64,000 nt of DNA from Calliopum simillimum (Eukaryota > Arthropoda > Insecta > Diptera > Lauxaniidae): NCBI GenBank assembly GCA_951812925.1, contig OX638371.1, positions 45,110,101-45,174,100 on the forward strand. The letters are read 5' to 3'. The notes beneath the pieces were generated by a model. That model saw nothing but the letters and a program-made list of their open reading frames with translations. It was not told the DNA's origin and did no database searches. The translations under genes were made by a program, and so were the position numbers. This document shows positions 22,028 through 32,504 of this stretch, in pieces. How positions within the stretch are numbered: position 1 is the first letter of the stretch; each line of letters opens with the position of its first letter.

Positions 22028-22543
22028 CTCCTTTGGATCTACTCCGAATGAATAGAATTGCATGTCCGTTAAACGTCCACGAGCAGTCTTTATTATATCC
22101 CTGCATTTCTTGGGCGTTTCCTCCACTTTGCCCGCCAAGAAGAGGCCACAGCATGCTATGACATAACGCGGAAAGCGCTTAAACGAATGAAACATAAAAG
22201 CGATGAAAGTACACCACTCCGATAGCAATGATATTGCGTCCAAGGCCTATTTCGGGGCCACAACTCATGATGAAGCAAGCGCCTTCTTTGCGACAGCGAC
22301 GTTCCGTGTCCAATGTTATGTCATCCAATACATATAGTGTGTCTTTCAACTCTTGTTTGTCATAATTTGGGGAGTTTAGTTGTTGCGGCGTCTGCTTCAG
22401 AATCTGGCTCAGTTGTTGTAGGTACAGGCATTCCTTCATGAGAAAATGATTACGCTATCGCTTAAATTGATTTATTTATTAAAAAGAACAAAAACACTTA
22501 CGATTATGTTTAATCCAAGATGCAAAATACTTTTTTCGAACAT
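22028..22543 (-). pseudogene. CycK: Cyclin K-like fragment, two exons, frameshifted
   Basis: Cyclin K partners CDK12/CDK13 in phosphorylating RNA polymerase II. Exon 1 (22543-22502, MFEKSILHLGLNII) ends at a GTAAGT donor. A 68-bp intron leads to exon 2 (22433-22028). Exon 2 holds, after ~40 unrelated residues, [35 protein letters not shown], then in the next frame [35 protein letters not shown] and [11 protein letters not shown]. This is the first ~110 residues of the cyclin K box. Two bases are missing between HRFY and MFHSF, giving a stop four codons later. After DPKE comes GTGCGT, a usable donor, but the remaining cyclin fold was not found. Substitutions at conserved positions support a non-functional copy. 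Its place inside a TIR element suggests capture. Confidence 0.75.
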
Positions 22544-22794
22544 TTTATTAGAATTTTATTCACAAACCGAACAACAAATCAAATGTCAGGGCTGCCGATG
22601 GATGATTTGATTCCTAACTCTATTTAGACAAGCGGTGGAGGGTAGAGTCGATGCAAATCCCGGGATTGATTAAAACTATTTTTATCAAAAATATGAAATT
22701 AAGTTAAAAAAATTAGGTAAACATTATTTAATATTGTTGAACAAGCACCGATTTTGATCCGACATTACTCATTTTGTTGGTAATTGAATTTAGA

Positions 22795-23780
22795 AAAAAA
22801 GAAACACTTTATATTTATGCAGTTTAAAAAAAAAAAAAAATAGGAACAGTTCTCAACAAAAATATTAGTTTTCGATGTATCTGTCGATGCTCAATCTGAA
22901 TCTGGCATCAAAATCGGTCTATCACGTATGGTTTTTGAGATATCCTCAACTCAAATTTGAAATATCACGATTTGTGAGGTTATATGGAGGACACTCGAAA
23001 CTATTTTCTATTGAATGCGTCATATATGTAGTACTATTTTGTGCCTTCAAAATGAGTTATAAATTCATGATACCATTTGAAATTATCGTAACTTTTTATA
23101 AGAAAATCCTTTGATACTATATCATAGCTCATTTTGAAGACAAAAGCCGTGTTCCTTTTGACGCGTATATACAATTGTGTATATTTTTATATTGCAATAA
23201 CTCATGAACAGTGAGTCGCACAATAAAAACTCTAAGGAACTTTTTTATGGAGAATCACGTTCTCTACAAAAACTTTTCATTTTATATTTAAAAAATTTAT
23301 CTTTTAGGAGTTATTCTATAAAAACTGGTTAAGCGCCGATAAACGGCAACAAATTAATTTTTTTTAAATAACTTCTAAATAATTATTATTTATCTAAATA
23401 TTATTTTTACAAAAGATCAAAATTATTTGTAGAGCATGTGGTTCTCCCTGAAAAAGACCCTTGGACTTTTTATCGTTCGACTCACCATTCATAAGTTATC
23501 GCAATTTGGAAATTACCACAATTTTATATACGCGTCAAAAAAACACGGCTAAAGAATAGAACGAGATGTTGCATTTAATAGAAATTAATTTCGTGCATAC
23601 TCCATACAACCTCAAAAATCATATTTTTTGAACTTTTAGTTAAGGACATCTCAAAAACCGTACGCGATAGACCGATTCAGATTCAGAACTGGCAAATGTA
23701 GTGAAAATTACTATTTTTGGTTAGAATTGTTCTATTTTTTTAAAAAAAAAACCGCATAAATTTAAAGTGTTGGTTTTTTT
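22795..23780. mobile_element. Foldback element, ~985 bp
   Basis: Arms around 22810-22990 and 23600-23770 are inverted copies: AACAGTTCTCAACAAAAATA / TTGGTTAGAATTGTTC, CAATCTGAATCTGGCATC / AGATTCAGAACTGGC, TTTTTGAGATATCCT / GACATCTCAAAAACC, and TCGTTCGACTCACCATTCA opposite GAACAGTGAGTCGCACAA nearer the centre. Non-coding. Shares the GAGATATC-plus-GATTCAGATTCAG layout with other foldbacks here. Confidence 0.82.
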
Positions 23781-23859
23781 CAATTTCGGGATTGCAATTT
23801 ATAATCCCGAAAATCTCGGGCTCGCCAAAAGGCTCAAAAATTGGCATCCCTAATACATA

Positions 23860-24240
23860 TATATCGAACAAATTAAAATGGCATAGACTTGAAAAAAAGG
23901 CTTCAAAAAAAAAAAAAACTAGTCAAAATGTACGAAAATTTGCCATATTTCAAAAATCATGACTCGGATTTAAAACTTTAGTAAACCAAATTTGTAGTGA
24001 ATTAAAATACCATTCATTTGGCACCAATATTTTTAAATTCTATCAAGAGGTTCCGGTTTTCATAAAGCCATATCCCGATCTTCCGATTTCTATATCTCCG
24101 TAAGTTTTTGGAAAACGGAACTAAGAGAAGTTGTTCGTCCCATGAATCTTACATTTTTTGGTGTTCTACCGATTACCAACCACCACCACAAATAAAAATG
24201 GCAAAGGCCTAAGAATATTTTGAAACAAATGAGTTTTTTG
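23860..24240. repeat. Half of a foldback related to FB-C
   Basis: Words such as AAAACTTTAGTAAACCAAAT, CATTTGGCACCAATATTTTT, AGAGGTTCCGGTTTTCATAA and ATCTTCCGATTTCTATATCTCCG resemble the inner arm of the 32505-34305 element. No inverted partner seen. Confidence 0.4.
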
Positions 24241-24539
24241 GCACGAAAGGAAAATAAAAAATATGTAGCTGTGTTTTAGACGACATTTTATATATGCTCG
24301 TATAAGCACGTAGAAAAAAGAAAATTCACAATAGAGTCCCTGGTAAAAAAACTATGACAGCTGTCATGATCTTAGGTTCGTGTGGTAATAATCGTGGTAC
24401 TAATAAAATGAAAATGTTACTTTTTGAGAGCAATAAAAGCACTTAAAAAATTCAAGTTTTTAATAATATTCTATCTTATAGAATAGAACAAACATTTTAT
24501 TCGTACATTTACATTATTTAATTTTGGAGCAGCTTCAAA

Positions 24540-24883
24540 TGTTCTCATAAATATCGCATTACTTTTTCCCCAGATTTACCAAAATTCGGCAACTCCTGAG
24601 CCTGCCTAACTAGGCAATTGTTAGGCATTCCGAAACTAGGCAACTGTTCGTTTATCACTATGACCCCCACGTTAGGTTTTCGTTAGGCAAACGAAATTCG
24701 GCAACTGTTCGTTTAGCACTATGACCACCGCATTAGGCGTTTATTAGGCAAACTTAATTTGGGCAAACCCAAAGCCTACTTAACAAGGCAAGTAATAGGC
24801 ATTCCTAATTTAGGCTAACTCCATTGCTTCCCAAGTAGGGCCTAATGTATTTTTAGGCATGCCTAAGCAAATTTCTAGTCGGG
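24540..24883. repeat. Right subterminal TTAGGC/GCCTAA array
   Basis: Contains two copies of GGCAACTGTTCGTTTA followed by a CACTATGACC stretch about 70 bases apart, and many TTAGGC/GCCTAA words (GCCTGCCTAACTAGGCAATT, TTAGGCATTCC, CGTTAGGCAAACG, TTATTAGGCAAAC). Counterpart of the left array; not a simple inverted copy of it. Confidence 0.6.
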
Positions 24884-26990
24884 ATCAATAATAAAAAGTA
24901 TCCAAAAAGTGACATCTGCCTTGCTGGGTAAGGTCCCAGTCACAGAAAGTGCTGCACACAAGATCATATGACAAATTTTAAGTCTCCGGCAAAAGAAAAT
25001 GGTGCAAATCGTGATCTCCATACAAGAACATCGTTTAAAATCACAATTTCAACTTTCCCGACTATCCAAGAGTGTAAATTGAACTTTTCTGCAGACACAT
25101 CAGCACATCATCGTGGTGCCCTATCGGCATTGCATCAATAGAATTCGCCCTTTAATATCAGAAACCCCCACGTGATGCCAGAGAAGTGACATACTGATGA
25201 CATCACACACCATTCCAATGACACTGGAGGACAACAGCTGAACATTCCATGGAATTTGTATGCAAGTATAGTAGTTGAACTGTAGACTTTCGTGTTGGTG
25301 TTGTCCCAGGAACAATTTAAAAAAATAGAGGACAAGTTTAATTGTATATGTTGTGATTCAAGAAAATTTTTTTATAAGCATTTGTGTTAATAAGTCCTGG
25401 TATTGATAAGTACACAATAGAGATTTCATAGGAATAAGCTAAATTAAAAGATTTGTAAGCTATAACAGGTGCGTTCGCGTACACAAAACTGTTAGCAAAA
25501 AAGTGCTTACATTTTCATGCATCAGTAGCTTTTTGTCACGTTGAGAAATAAATTTTGCCAGCTCACAAATTTTACAGGCAACGATTTCCAAGTTTCTTGT
25601 ACGCGACCACACTTGATTAAGCTAGATTTATAGAATTTAAGGTTAAGGAGTATTAGCAGCAAAGTTTTCTTAATGATTTATAACTTGAAATATTGCTACA
25701 GTTTATTTATTTTACTCGTAATTTTGTTCAAAATTTTATTAGGTGAAAAGTGAAATTCACAAATTTCGAAACCCCTGTAAAAATAAGAAATAGATATTAT
25801 CCCGAGATAAGTAAACCTAAATCCAAGTAAAAAAATAATTTATATAAAAATCAACCAAAAAAACTTAGCACAGTCAAAGATCGAAAATTTCAAGAGCAAA
25901 TGTGCAAAGGCTCCTAAAAAGAAACACAAAACTAAATTAATATTGTTTTTTCTTTTAACGAACAAACACCTAAAGTTATGAAGATATATTTAATGGTCTA
26001 AATTTATGTTTATTTGTGTTATAAAAAAAAGAGAAATGTATATTTTTTTTTTATAATATATTAGTTTGATTTCGTACCTTAAGTAAAACTTACTTTACCA
26101 CTAGTTAATAATTTTCTTATTATTAATAAAAAAATATGTTTTTGTGTAAAATTATAAAGTGAAATGTGTCGTATTTTTGAAATGAAGTAGGAAAACTTAA
26201 TTTAGTATGTTGAGGTGAAGTGTGAAGGAACTCGTACAATTTTTGGGGGTATCCACATATGATAGGCCAACGTGGATGCCTATGGTGACTGCAAGGTCAG
26301 AGGGTGGGTCGGCTAAGTGCAAGGACATCTGCACTGGTAATCTCTTTTGTCTAAAAATGCTCATTAGGAATTTCTCATCACGCTTTTAGTGCTTGTAGAG
26401 AGTTTAATGTTTATCTCCTATAATCGCAATTCTTTCTCGTCTTTTGTGTCTTTCTATTCCCTAGTTTCCCCTATAAAATAACGATTTTGATTTTGGCACG
26501 CGTATAATTTTTAAATATGACGGTTTGAGAGCGGAAAAAACCCACTCATTTTCCGGCGAGCTCAAGCCGAGCACCGATGTTTTGCCAGCGTGCCCCGCTC
26601 TAACGACCTTCCGTTATAGCCTACTGCGAAAAAAATTTTAAATTGAGTAATTTGAAAACAAGTTATTAGATAAAATGTATCGTGCAATTTTATCGTACGC
26701 AGTCCTTATTATTCTAGTTAAAATATTTGCATTCGTGCTGCTGAAGATGGGTTGTCAACATCCCGAAATGCTTCTAGTTTGTTAAAATTTAATTTTAAAT
26801 TAAGATTAATTTTAAATGTGTGAACTTTTTTTCAGTTTTTTTTTTATATATATAGATGATGCCGCAACATAAAAGATTTAGAAAAACGCAAAAGGAATCT
26901 GATACGATTATTTAAATGTCATATTCTGATTATATATGGTCTGGAGAGTCGAAGTACGTACTTGGTTTTTGGCGTCATCGGGGAACGCCT
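24884..26990. other. Non-coding, repeat E right copy then unassigned
   Basis: The first ~200 bases are the second copy of repeat E (AAAAAGTGACATCTGCCTTG). From about 25120 to 26990 I see no gene, no long inverted repeat and no transposase. A GC-richer patch at 26520-26630 is unassigned. Confidence 0.5.
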
Positions 26991-26999
26991 TTTTTTCGT

Positions 27000-27455
27000 T
27001 CAAGCCAACTCTGTATAGCGACGCAACTTCGAATTTTTTTTCTACTAACTAATGGCAATCGAAAATGCTCTACTAGAACCCATCCCAAATTTTTCATTGA
27101 TCATGGGAGGGAAAAAAATGCAGAGTTGAGGGTAGTTTTTAATTTTTCACAGTTTTCTGTAAATTTATCCAAAACGGTACAAGATATGCTTTTAATATTT
27201 GGGAAGAAAATAATCATTAGAGTATGTTTAAGTTATGTTCAGAAGACATAAACCAGAAATGAAGATTTTATGTAAAAAATTTGAATTTTTAACCTAAAAG
27301 TACGATTTTTTCCATAGTACTTGATTTTTCGAACTTTGAACCGTTATAGCGCCGCTTAGCGACCGAACTTCGAAAAATTCTTTGGTAGTTTTTTTCTACT
27401 CTCCAATGGTAATCGAAAGTGCTAGGTTAGAACCCATTCCAAATTTTGTGTTGAA
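27000..27455. repeat. Inverted relative of the 15715-16500 repeat
   Basis: Carries, in opposite orientation, CATAAACGAGAAATGAAGAT-like, AACTTTGAACCGTTATAGCG, AGCGACCGAACTTCGAAAAA and CGAAAGTGCTAGGTTAGAAC. No coding. Confidence 0.65.
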
Positions 27456-27479
27456 GCGTGTAATTATATCTTTAAGCGA

Positions 27480-27740
27480 CTAATGCAATTTGTTCAGGTA
27501 ATCCTGCGATATTTGAGTACAGAAGTCCTTGAAGGATTGAATGAGAGATTTCTTATCTTTATATTGTTATCCACCTTCATGAACTATACGTGTAAGCCAA
27601 CCCCAAACGTTTTCCATAACGTTCAGGTTTGGGGAATAAGTTGGTCAGTTAAGCAATTTAGCATTATGGCTTGTAATGAAGGCCTGTGCTTTATGAATAG
27701 GAGCGTTGTCCTGTTGAAGAATCCATTGGAGTGATCCAAA
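27480..27740 (-). pseudogene. Tc1-like transposase C-terminal fragment
   Basis: Minus-strand reading gives QQDNAPIHKAQAFITSHNAK, LLN, a stop where Tc1 proteins have W, PTYSPNLNVMENVWGWL, then SFKDFCTQISQDYL and a stop. QQDNAP holds the second catalytic aspartate and MENVW the catalytic glutamate, with 31 codons between (counting the stop) against 34 in canonical DD34E, so about three residues are lost. Nothing of the DNA-binding domain or terminal repeats was seen. Dead fragment. Confidence 0.8.
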
Positions 27741-27794
27741 CATTTAAAAAATTTTCGATCATAGTCGAATGTTGAAAAAGCCAAATTAATCGTG

Positions 27795-27965
27795 CAATAG
27801 TTGGTAATAGCACTCCAAACCTTTCTCTCACCCTCTTAACTATGATGTCGTCTCATAAAAACTCTGTACTCATTATTTTTACGATATGAGACGAGAAGAA
27901 TTGTTTTTAATCCGGCATAATAGCAGAGAGGATGGTAAAAAGGTCTGGAGTGCTATTGCCTTTTA
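27795..27965. mobile_element. Short foldback/MITE, ~170 bp
   Basis: GTGCAATAGTTGGTAATAGCACTCCAAACCTTTCTCTC on the left and GAGAGGATGGTAAAAAGGTCTGGAGTGCTATTGCC with TGCAC on the right are inverted copies. The core has CATCATAG/TCGTCTCATA-type words around 27843-27895. Confidence 0.65.
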
Positions 27966-28148
27966 TGCACTATAGGTAAGCATGCCATCTTTTTTTGTCT
28001 AAAAAATGAAAAATCCCGCTAAATTTGGTAGTTTCGCGGGATATCGAAACGAAAAAAAGGAATAATAAAAGGATATCGAAAATAAAAAAATGTTTGGCTT
28101 AAATTCATATATTATTTGTCAAAAAATACCTATATGGATATTTATCAA

Positions 28149-28516
28149 TCAACCAACAACTTCGTCGCTATCGTAGTCGTTGTCGTTGTCGTCACCGTCA
28201 ATCGTACTTGCATTGGCGTCGCTTTTAGCGAGATATTTTTTGGCAATTTGATGGACTAAATTTGGCTGTTTTCAAAAAAAAAAACTCTATGCATGAATAT
28301 GTCAAATTGCATTTCAACATGAGAATCCCTTACAATGTGTTGACTTTTAATTGAGACTCTTTCATCCATCCATGTAGTATCAACGTCAGAAAACACCCTT
28401 TCAACTGCAGCAGCACGGTATACACAAAATATACTTGGCCACTTCGGCATATTTGCAACTTTCAGCTTCATGATGATTAAATATTTCTGTCCACATAAAA
28501 CAAAAATCCGCATCAT
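28149..28516 (-). pseudogene. hAT transposase C-terminal (dimerisation) remnant
   Basis: Minus strand: MPKWPSIFCVYRAAAVERVF, SDVDTTWMDERVSIKSQHIV, QFDIFMHRVF. AAAVERVFSD corresponds to the hAT C-terminal SxxSERxFS dimerisation motif. A frameshift at the T-run near 28280 is followed in another frame by LVHQIAKKYLAKSDANAS, an acidic tail (GDDNDNDYDSDEV) and a stop at 28149. Upstream domains are absent. Confidence 0.65.
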
Positions 28517-30961
28517 ATTTTTTATTCCACTTGGGTAGTCAAAAAATTAAAGTCATCAACACTAAATTTCGAACATAAATTACCTTACGTATGAACTTTT
28601 TGATAGGTCCGTAAAGTTTACAAATAAAATGTAGTTACATAATAAAGTTATATTAACTCCGAATTGCAATTGAAAATACTACTGGCGTCACACCATAAAC
28701 ACCATATTCCTAGCTCGGGGGATTAAAACCGCCTCACCCCTTCTCCTACGTCATGGACTCACCTACGTTGAAACCTCCTCAGACTACTCCCAAAATGTAT
28801 ACTATTTTAATTTTTCCAACAACTGTTTTTAAATAAAATTGTTTTTAATATTTATCAAATTTATTATTTGCTTTTTTACTTATTCCCTATGGAAATTATT
28901 CTGCACTAAACCTTTCTCCTTAAGAAGCCCCTGGTGTAATCCATATCAAAACGATCAAGATTTTTTTATGGAATCCGATTTGGCTATAAATTGGCATGAG
29001 CAATAGTGGCATAGAGTAGAAAATTACTACCAATTATTTTTTCAAATTATAAAAAAAATGAGGAGATATGGGACTTTAAAATTTTTAGGTTAGTTTTCTT
29101 TGAGAAGTTAGAACTTTAGTTGCATTTGTCCAATTCTCAATTTTAAGGTATCAAATGATTTTTCTTGAAACAGGCTAGCAAAAACCATTTTTTTTTTTTA
29201 TATAGTTTACACTTAAAAAATTTTTTTAAATTGAGTTTCCCAAAATACGTCATCTTCGATTTTTTTATTTTTCCTGTAAAAAAAGCTACAAGTGTAACTC
29301 ACAAGTCCACCAAATATATTGCAGCCTGCAAGTAGTTCTCTAGAAAAACAATAAAATGAAGTATCTTCCGCACTTTTCAGTACATTTTTTTTAATTGAAA
29401 ATTCTTATTAAATAAAATTTTGAAATTCAAATAATCGCTTGGTTAAAAATTTAAAATTCAAAAAAATTATACTGGAAAAATGCGGTGATCGTCGCTGCGG
29501 TTGTGTGATCAAAAAGTTGACTCACTGTATTTGTGTTGTTGTTTTGCTCACGGTCAGCAGTAGCCATATCAGCCATGGCAATCCCTATTTGGCTGTTAAC
29601 ACAAATTACGCTGCGTTGATGTCGTTGCTGCTTAAATTTTTGTTTTTTCTTCTGCCAATTTTGCGGCAACTATTGCTATTGGCAAAGATAGCTGCTATTC
29701 TGACGCTCTGCCTGCAACTCTTGCTGTTGTTACTGTCGTTGGTGTTGCTGCTGCGGTTCACTCTCGTATAAGGGGCGAGTGGAATAGCCGTAATTAAATG
29801 ACGAAAAACGAGTCTTCATTTGTGTGCATTGGTAATTTTTATATTTTTTCTGCAATAATTACTTATTTAATGTTGTAGTTGTTGTCGCTCTGGGAAGAAT
29901 TCTTGGCTCTGTGGTTTTGTAGGCATTTCAATTTGTAGCAGCACTAGTAAAAAATTTCAAGGGCATTGTAGGCACTTCTTTTTTTAATATTCTTGTTTTT
30001 CCTTTTCTTTTTTATTTCTTTTAATTGCTTTTTTATCTTTTTTTTTAGTATTATGGAACTTAGTTTAAAGTTATTTATATACGGAAACATATACAATATT
30101 TAATATTTTTTTCAATCTTGTGCATAATTTTTTTTTCTAAGCCGATTAAATGAAAATTTAAAGACAGCACTCTGCACTTACAGCTTACACTAAGTTTCTT
30201 TTTCCTTTTTTTTTTTTTTTTTCTTTTAAGAACTCCGCTGAACCAACCGACACGCAACAAATTCAAAACGCATCTCCCTATTGAAAAAAAATTCGTTGCT
30301 AACAGCCAAATTTTTGGTGTTTCTATCTACCAATATCATTGAATAATATTTCGTCAAATAAGTACTGACTTATGCTTGTCTCCCTTATGCCTATAATTTT
30401 AGGTGACGTTTTAAAGTTGCGCCAAAAACGTTTCCCCTAGAATTTTCAATGTCATTTGAAAGTGACATTGATTCACACGATCTTTTATTATTTTTTTGGG
30501 AGTATTAGTAATAAATATGGGAAATGTCATCGGAAATGTCACAGAGAACATGGGGTGTTTCTTGGAGCAAGAAATTAACTTCGAATAACTTTAACCCTTC
30601 CGGACAAATGTTTACTAAGGGCAGTCACATGCTACACATTGCATTTTAAAAATACATGAAAATATTTATCAGTGTGGTAAATTTTATAGAAATCCAACTA
30701 AAACTGTGGAAATGCCGTTCCGTTATATGAAGTGACAGCACTGTGTGTCGAAAATATTAAAATAAATAAATATATTTACCTAAAAAATAATACGCTAAAA
30801 ATTGTTGTTTTATACATATATTATTGATGACATGGGGCTAGTCTTACAACTTTTTTTAATAATAAAAATGTTGCAAAAACTTTCTACAAATTATATTTAA
30901 TCTATTTTTATTGCTACTACTTTAGTTGTGTCATTGTTAAAACTAAAAAATAAAATTTTAG
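28517..30961. other. Non-coding flank upstream of the robo exon
   Basis: No transposase or long inverted repeat was recognised. 29480-29775 is rich in GCTG/TTG-type triplets and gives open frames on both strands from low-complexity sequence. 29990-30240 is T-rich. Bases 30940-30961 end in a TTTTAG splice acceptor for the next feature. Presumably the upstream robo intron. Confidence 0.5.
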
Positions 30962-31148
30962 CGCAACAACGACCGAGGATATTGGAACATCCATCGGATG
31001 CAATAGCCGCCCGTGATGAGCCATTAACATTAAATTGTAAAGCAACTGGAAGGCCGCTTCCTGAAATTTTGTGGTATCACAATGGCACTCCTCTTGTTCC
31101 ATCAGAAAGGCGAGTTGTGTTGCCTGAAGGATCACTTTTCTTTTTAAG
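30962..31148 (+). CDS. robo: Roundabout receptor (Robo2/3 class), exon encoding most of Ig domain 1
   Basis: Robo proteins are single-pass axon-guidance receptors for Slit; Ig1 and Ig2 form the Slit-binding surface. The exon reads [62 protein letters not shown]. It shows the Ig1 start (PRILEHP), the first disulphide cysteine (LNC) and core tryptophan (ILWY). It starts after a TTTTAG acceptor in phase 1, as usual for Ig exons, and ends AAG|GTAAAT at 31148 in phase 2. The [10 protein letters not shown] ending and the next exon's VVSNKRE match the fly Robo2/Robo3 pattern better than Robo1; the paralogue is not certain. The Slit-binding half continues 23.8 kb downstream. No signal-peptide exon was found in the window. 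Confidence 0.9.
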
Positions 31149-31606
31149 GTAAATAGAAATATTGTTACATACATGTTCTTTAATTTAAGGAAATAGAACA
31201 GAGACATTTGTTTTCAGATATTATAGTAAAATCTAAGCTTAAAATTGATTTTGGTAAAATCAGAACTGAGCGGGAGATTTAAGTGAAGAATTGTAAGGAA
31301 AAGCTGTTGTGGTCCGGTCCGTAGCATGAAGTGTTGGTTTTGGCTTTAATGCGTAAAATTATGTTTTATCGATGAACATTTTATCTGATGGATGATGAAA
31401 GCAAAGGCTTATAAAAAGGTGTTGGAATGAACTTCTAATCTTTTTCTGTAGGAATTGTGTATTGCCTAACTCTCTATATTATTTTTTCACTCTAAACGTC
31501 GATTAAAGTAAATTCCAAGATATCTCACCTCCGTGTATTTTGGGATGTTCATTCCGTTATTCTTTAAAAATGGTCATAAGACAGTTCGAAGCATAAAGGT
31601 ATGTAC

Positions 31607-31808
31607 CAGGGGGTCGATTCTGGTTCAGTGAAAAGTCGAAGTGAAAATATTTTTATCACTGTCGAATTTGTCAGTGAAAACTTTTGCTTGAGGTGTAAAA
31701 AAACTTTTCACATTTTTTAAAATTTTGAACAACAAGAATCGCTTTTACGGTGAAGTGATAAAAAATCTTTTCACTTCGACTTTTCACTGAACCAGAATCG
31801 ACCCCCTG
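31607..31808. mobile_element. MITE, 202 bp, 40-bp terminal repeats
   Basis: Starts CAGGGGGTCGATTCTGGTTC and ends with the exact complement; the inverted match extends about 40 bases through AGTGAAAAGTCGAAGTGAAAA. CAG...CTG ends suggest hAT relatives, but no 8-bp duplication is evident (GTATGTAC versus GAAACCGA style flanks). Confidence 0.85.
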
Positions 31809-31834
31809 GAAACCGATCCCTTATCAGTCAACAA

Positions 31835-32495
31835 TCTGATCTTATTATTTTAGTCGATGTTTTTATTCATAGCTTTTTTTGTCATGATATGGTCATTAGA
31901 CCGCTTCATATTTTATTTTTTGCTTCCGATTTGCTTTCCAACAAGTTTTTTTGTTAAAAGGATAGAAACTAAAAATTCTGGTGCAAGGACAGCCCATAAT
32001 ATCAATATTTACTGGTGGCGCATTGTATTTCTTTGTTTTAAGTGTAAAAGAGCATAAAACTCGGTAGTTTTTTAGCTTTCAAAGTTTAAAATTGTCTTAA
32101 AACTTGAAAAAAACTGTGTTTAGTTTTAAAGCGAAATATTTAGTTTTCAAAACAATTTTTAACTTTAAAAGCTCAAAAACTACCGAAGTGACATTTACGA
32201 AAAGAATTATTATAAACTTTTTATGAAAAATTTTATTTTTTCTAATGGTAGCATTTGTCTGCGTTTTCTCTTTCACGAGAAGAGTAGTAGAAGAGTACTC
32301 TTTCTCACGTAAATCAAAGAAATACGATGCGCCACCAGTAAATATTAATATTATGGGCTGTCCTTGCACCGGCATTATTCGTTTTAATCAGTTTAACAAA
32401 AAAAAACTAGTTGGAAAGCAAATTGGAAGCAAAAAAAAAATTATGAAGCAGTGTAATGGTCATGCTTTCAAATTGATATATTAACCGATGAGAAT
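31835..32495. mobile_element. Foldback element, ~660 bp
   Basis: Arms share TGCAAGGACAGCCCATAATA, ATTTACTGGTGGCGCAT, TGCTTCCGATTTGCTTTCCAAC and AAACTACCGA, placed inverted at 31860-32090 and 32160-32480. Non-coding. Directly abuts FB-C. Confidence 0.82.
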
Positions 32496-32504
32496 AATAA
32501 CAAA

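Larger units (their letters stand above)
20257..24883. mobile_element. 4.6-kb TIR element carrying captured gene fragments
   Basis: Begins CCCGACTAGAAAATTTTGTG and ends AAATTTCTAGTCGGG. If the adjoining T/A pair is included, a 3-bp TCA duplication flanks it. Inside are dense TTAGGC/GCCTAA words near both ends (20283-20530 and 24590-24860), a cyclin K-like spliced gene fragment, another putative terminal exon, a foldback element and half of another. No transposase was recognised. The architecture fits a non-autonomous DNA transposon that has picked up host exons (Pack-type). Superfamily unknown. Confidence 0.6.

Noticed and set aside
25121..25335. Pair of overlapping minus-strand frames
   Set aside because: Short, overlapping, cysteine/histidine-rich by chance; no motif.
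29439..29771. Hydrophobic 110-codon frame resembling a signal-peptide exon for robo
   Set aside because: Leucines come from CTG/TTG triplet runs, open frames exist on both strands, and no donor in the needed phase 1 follows.
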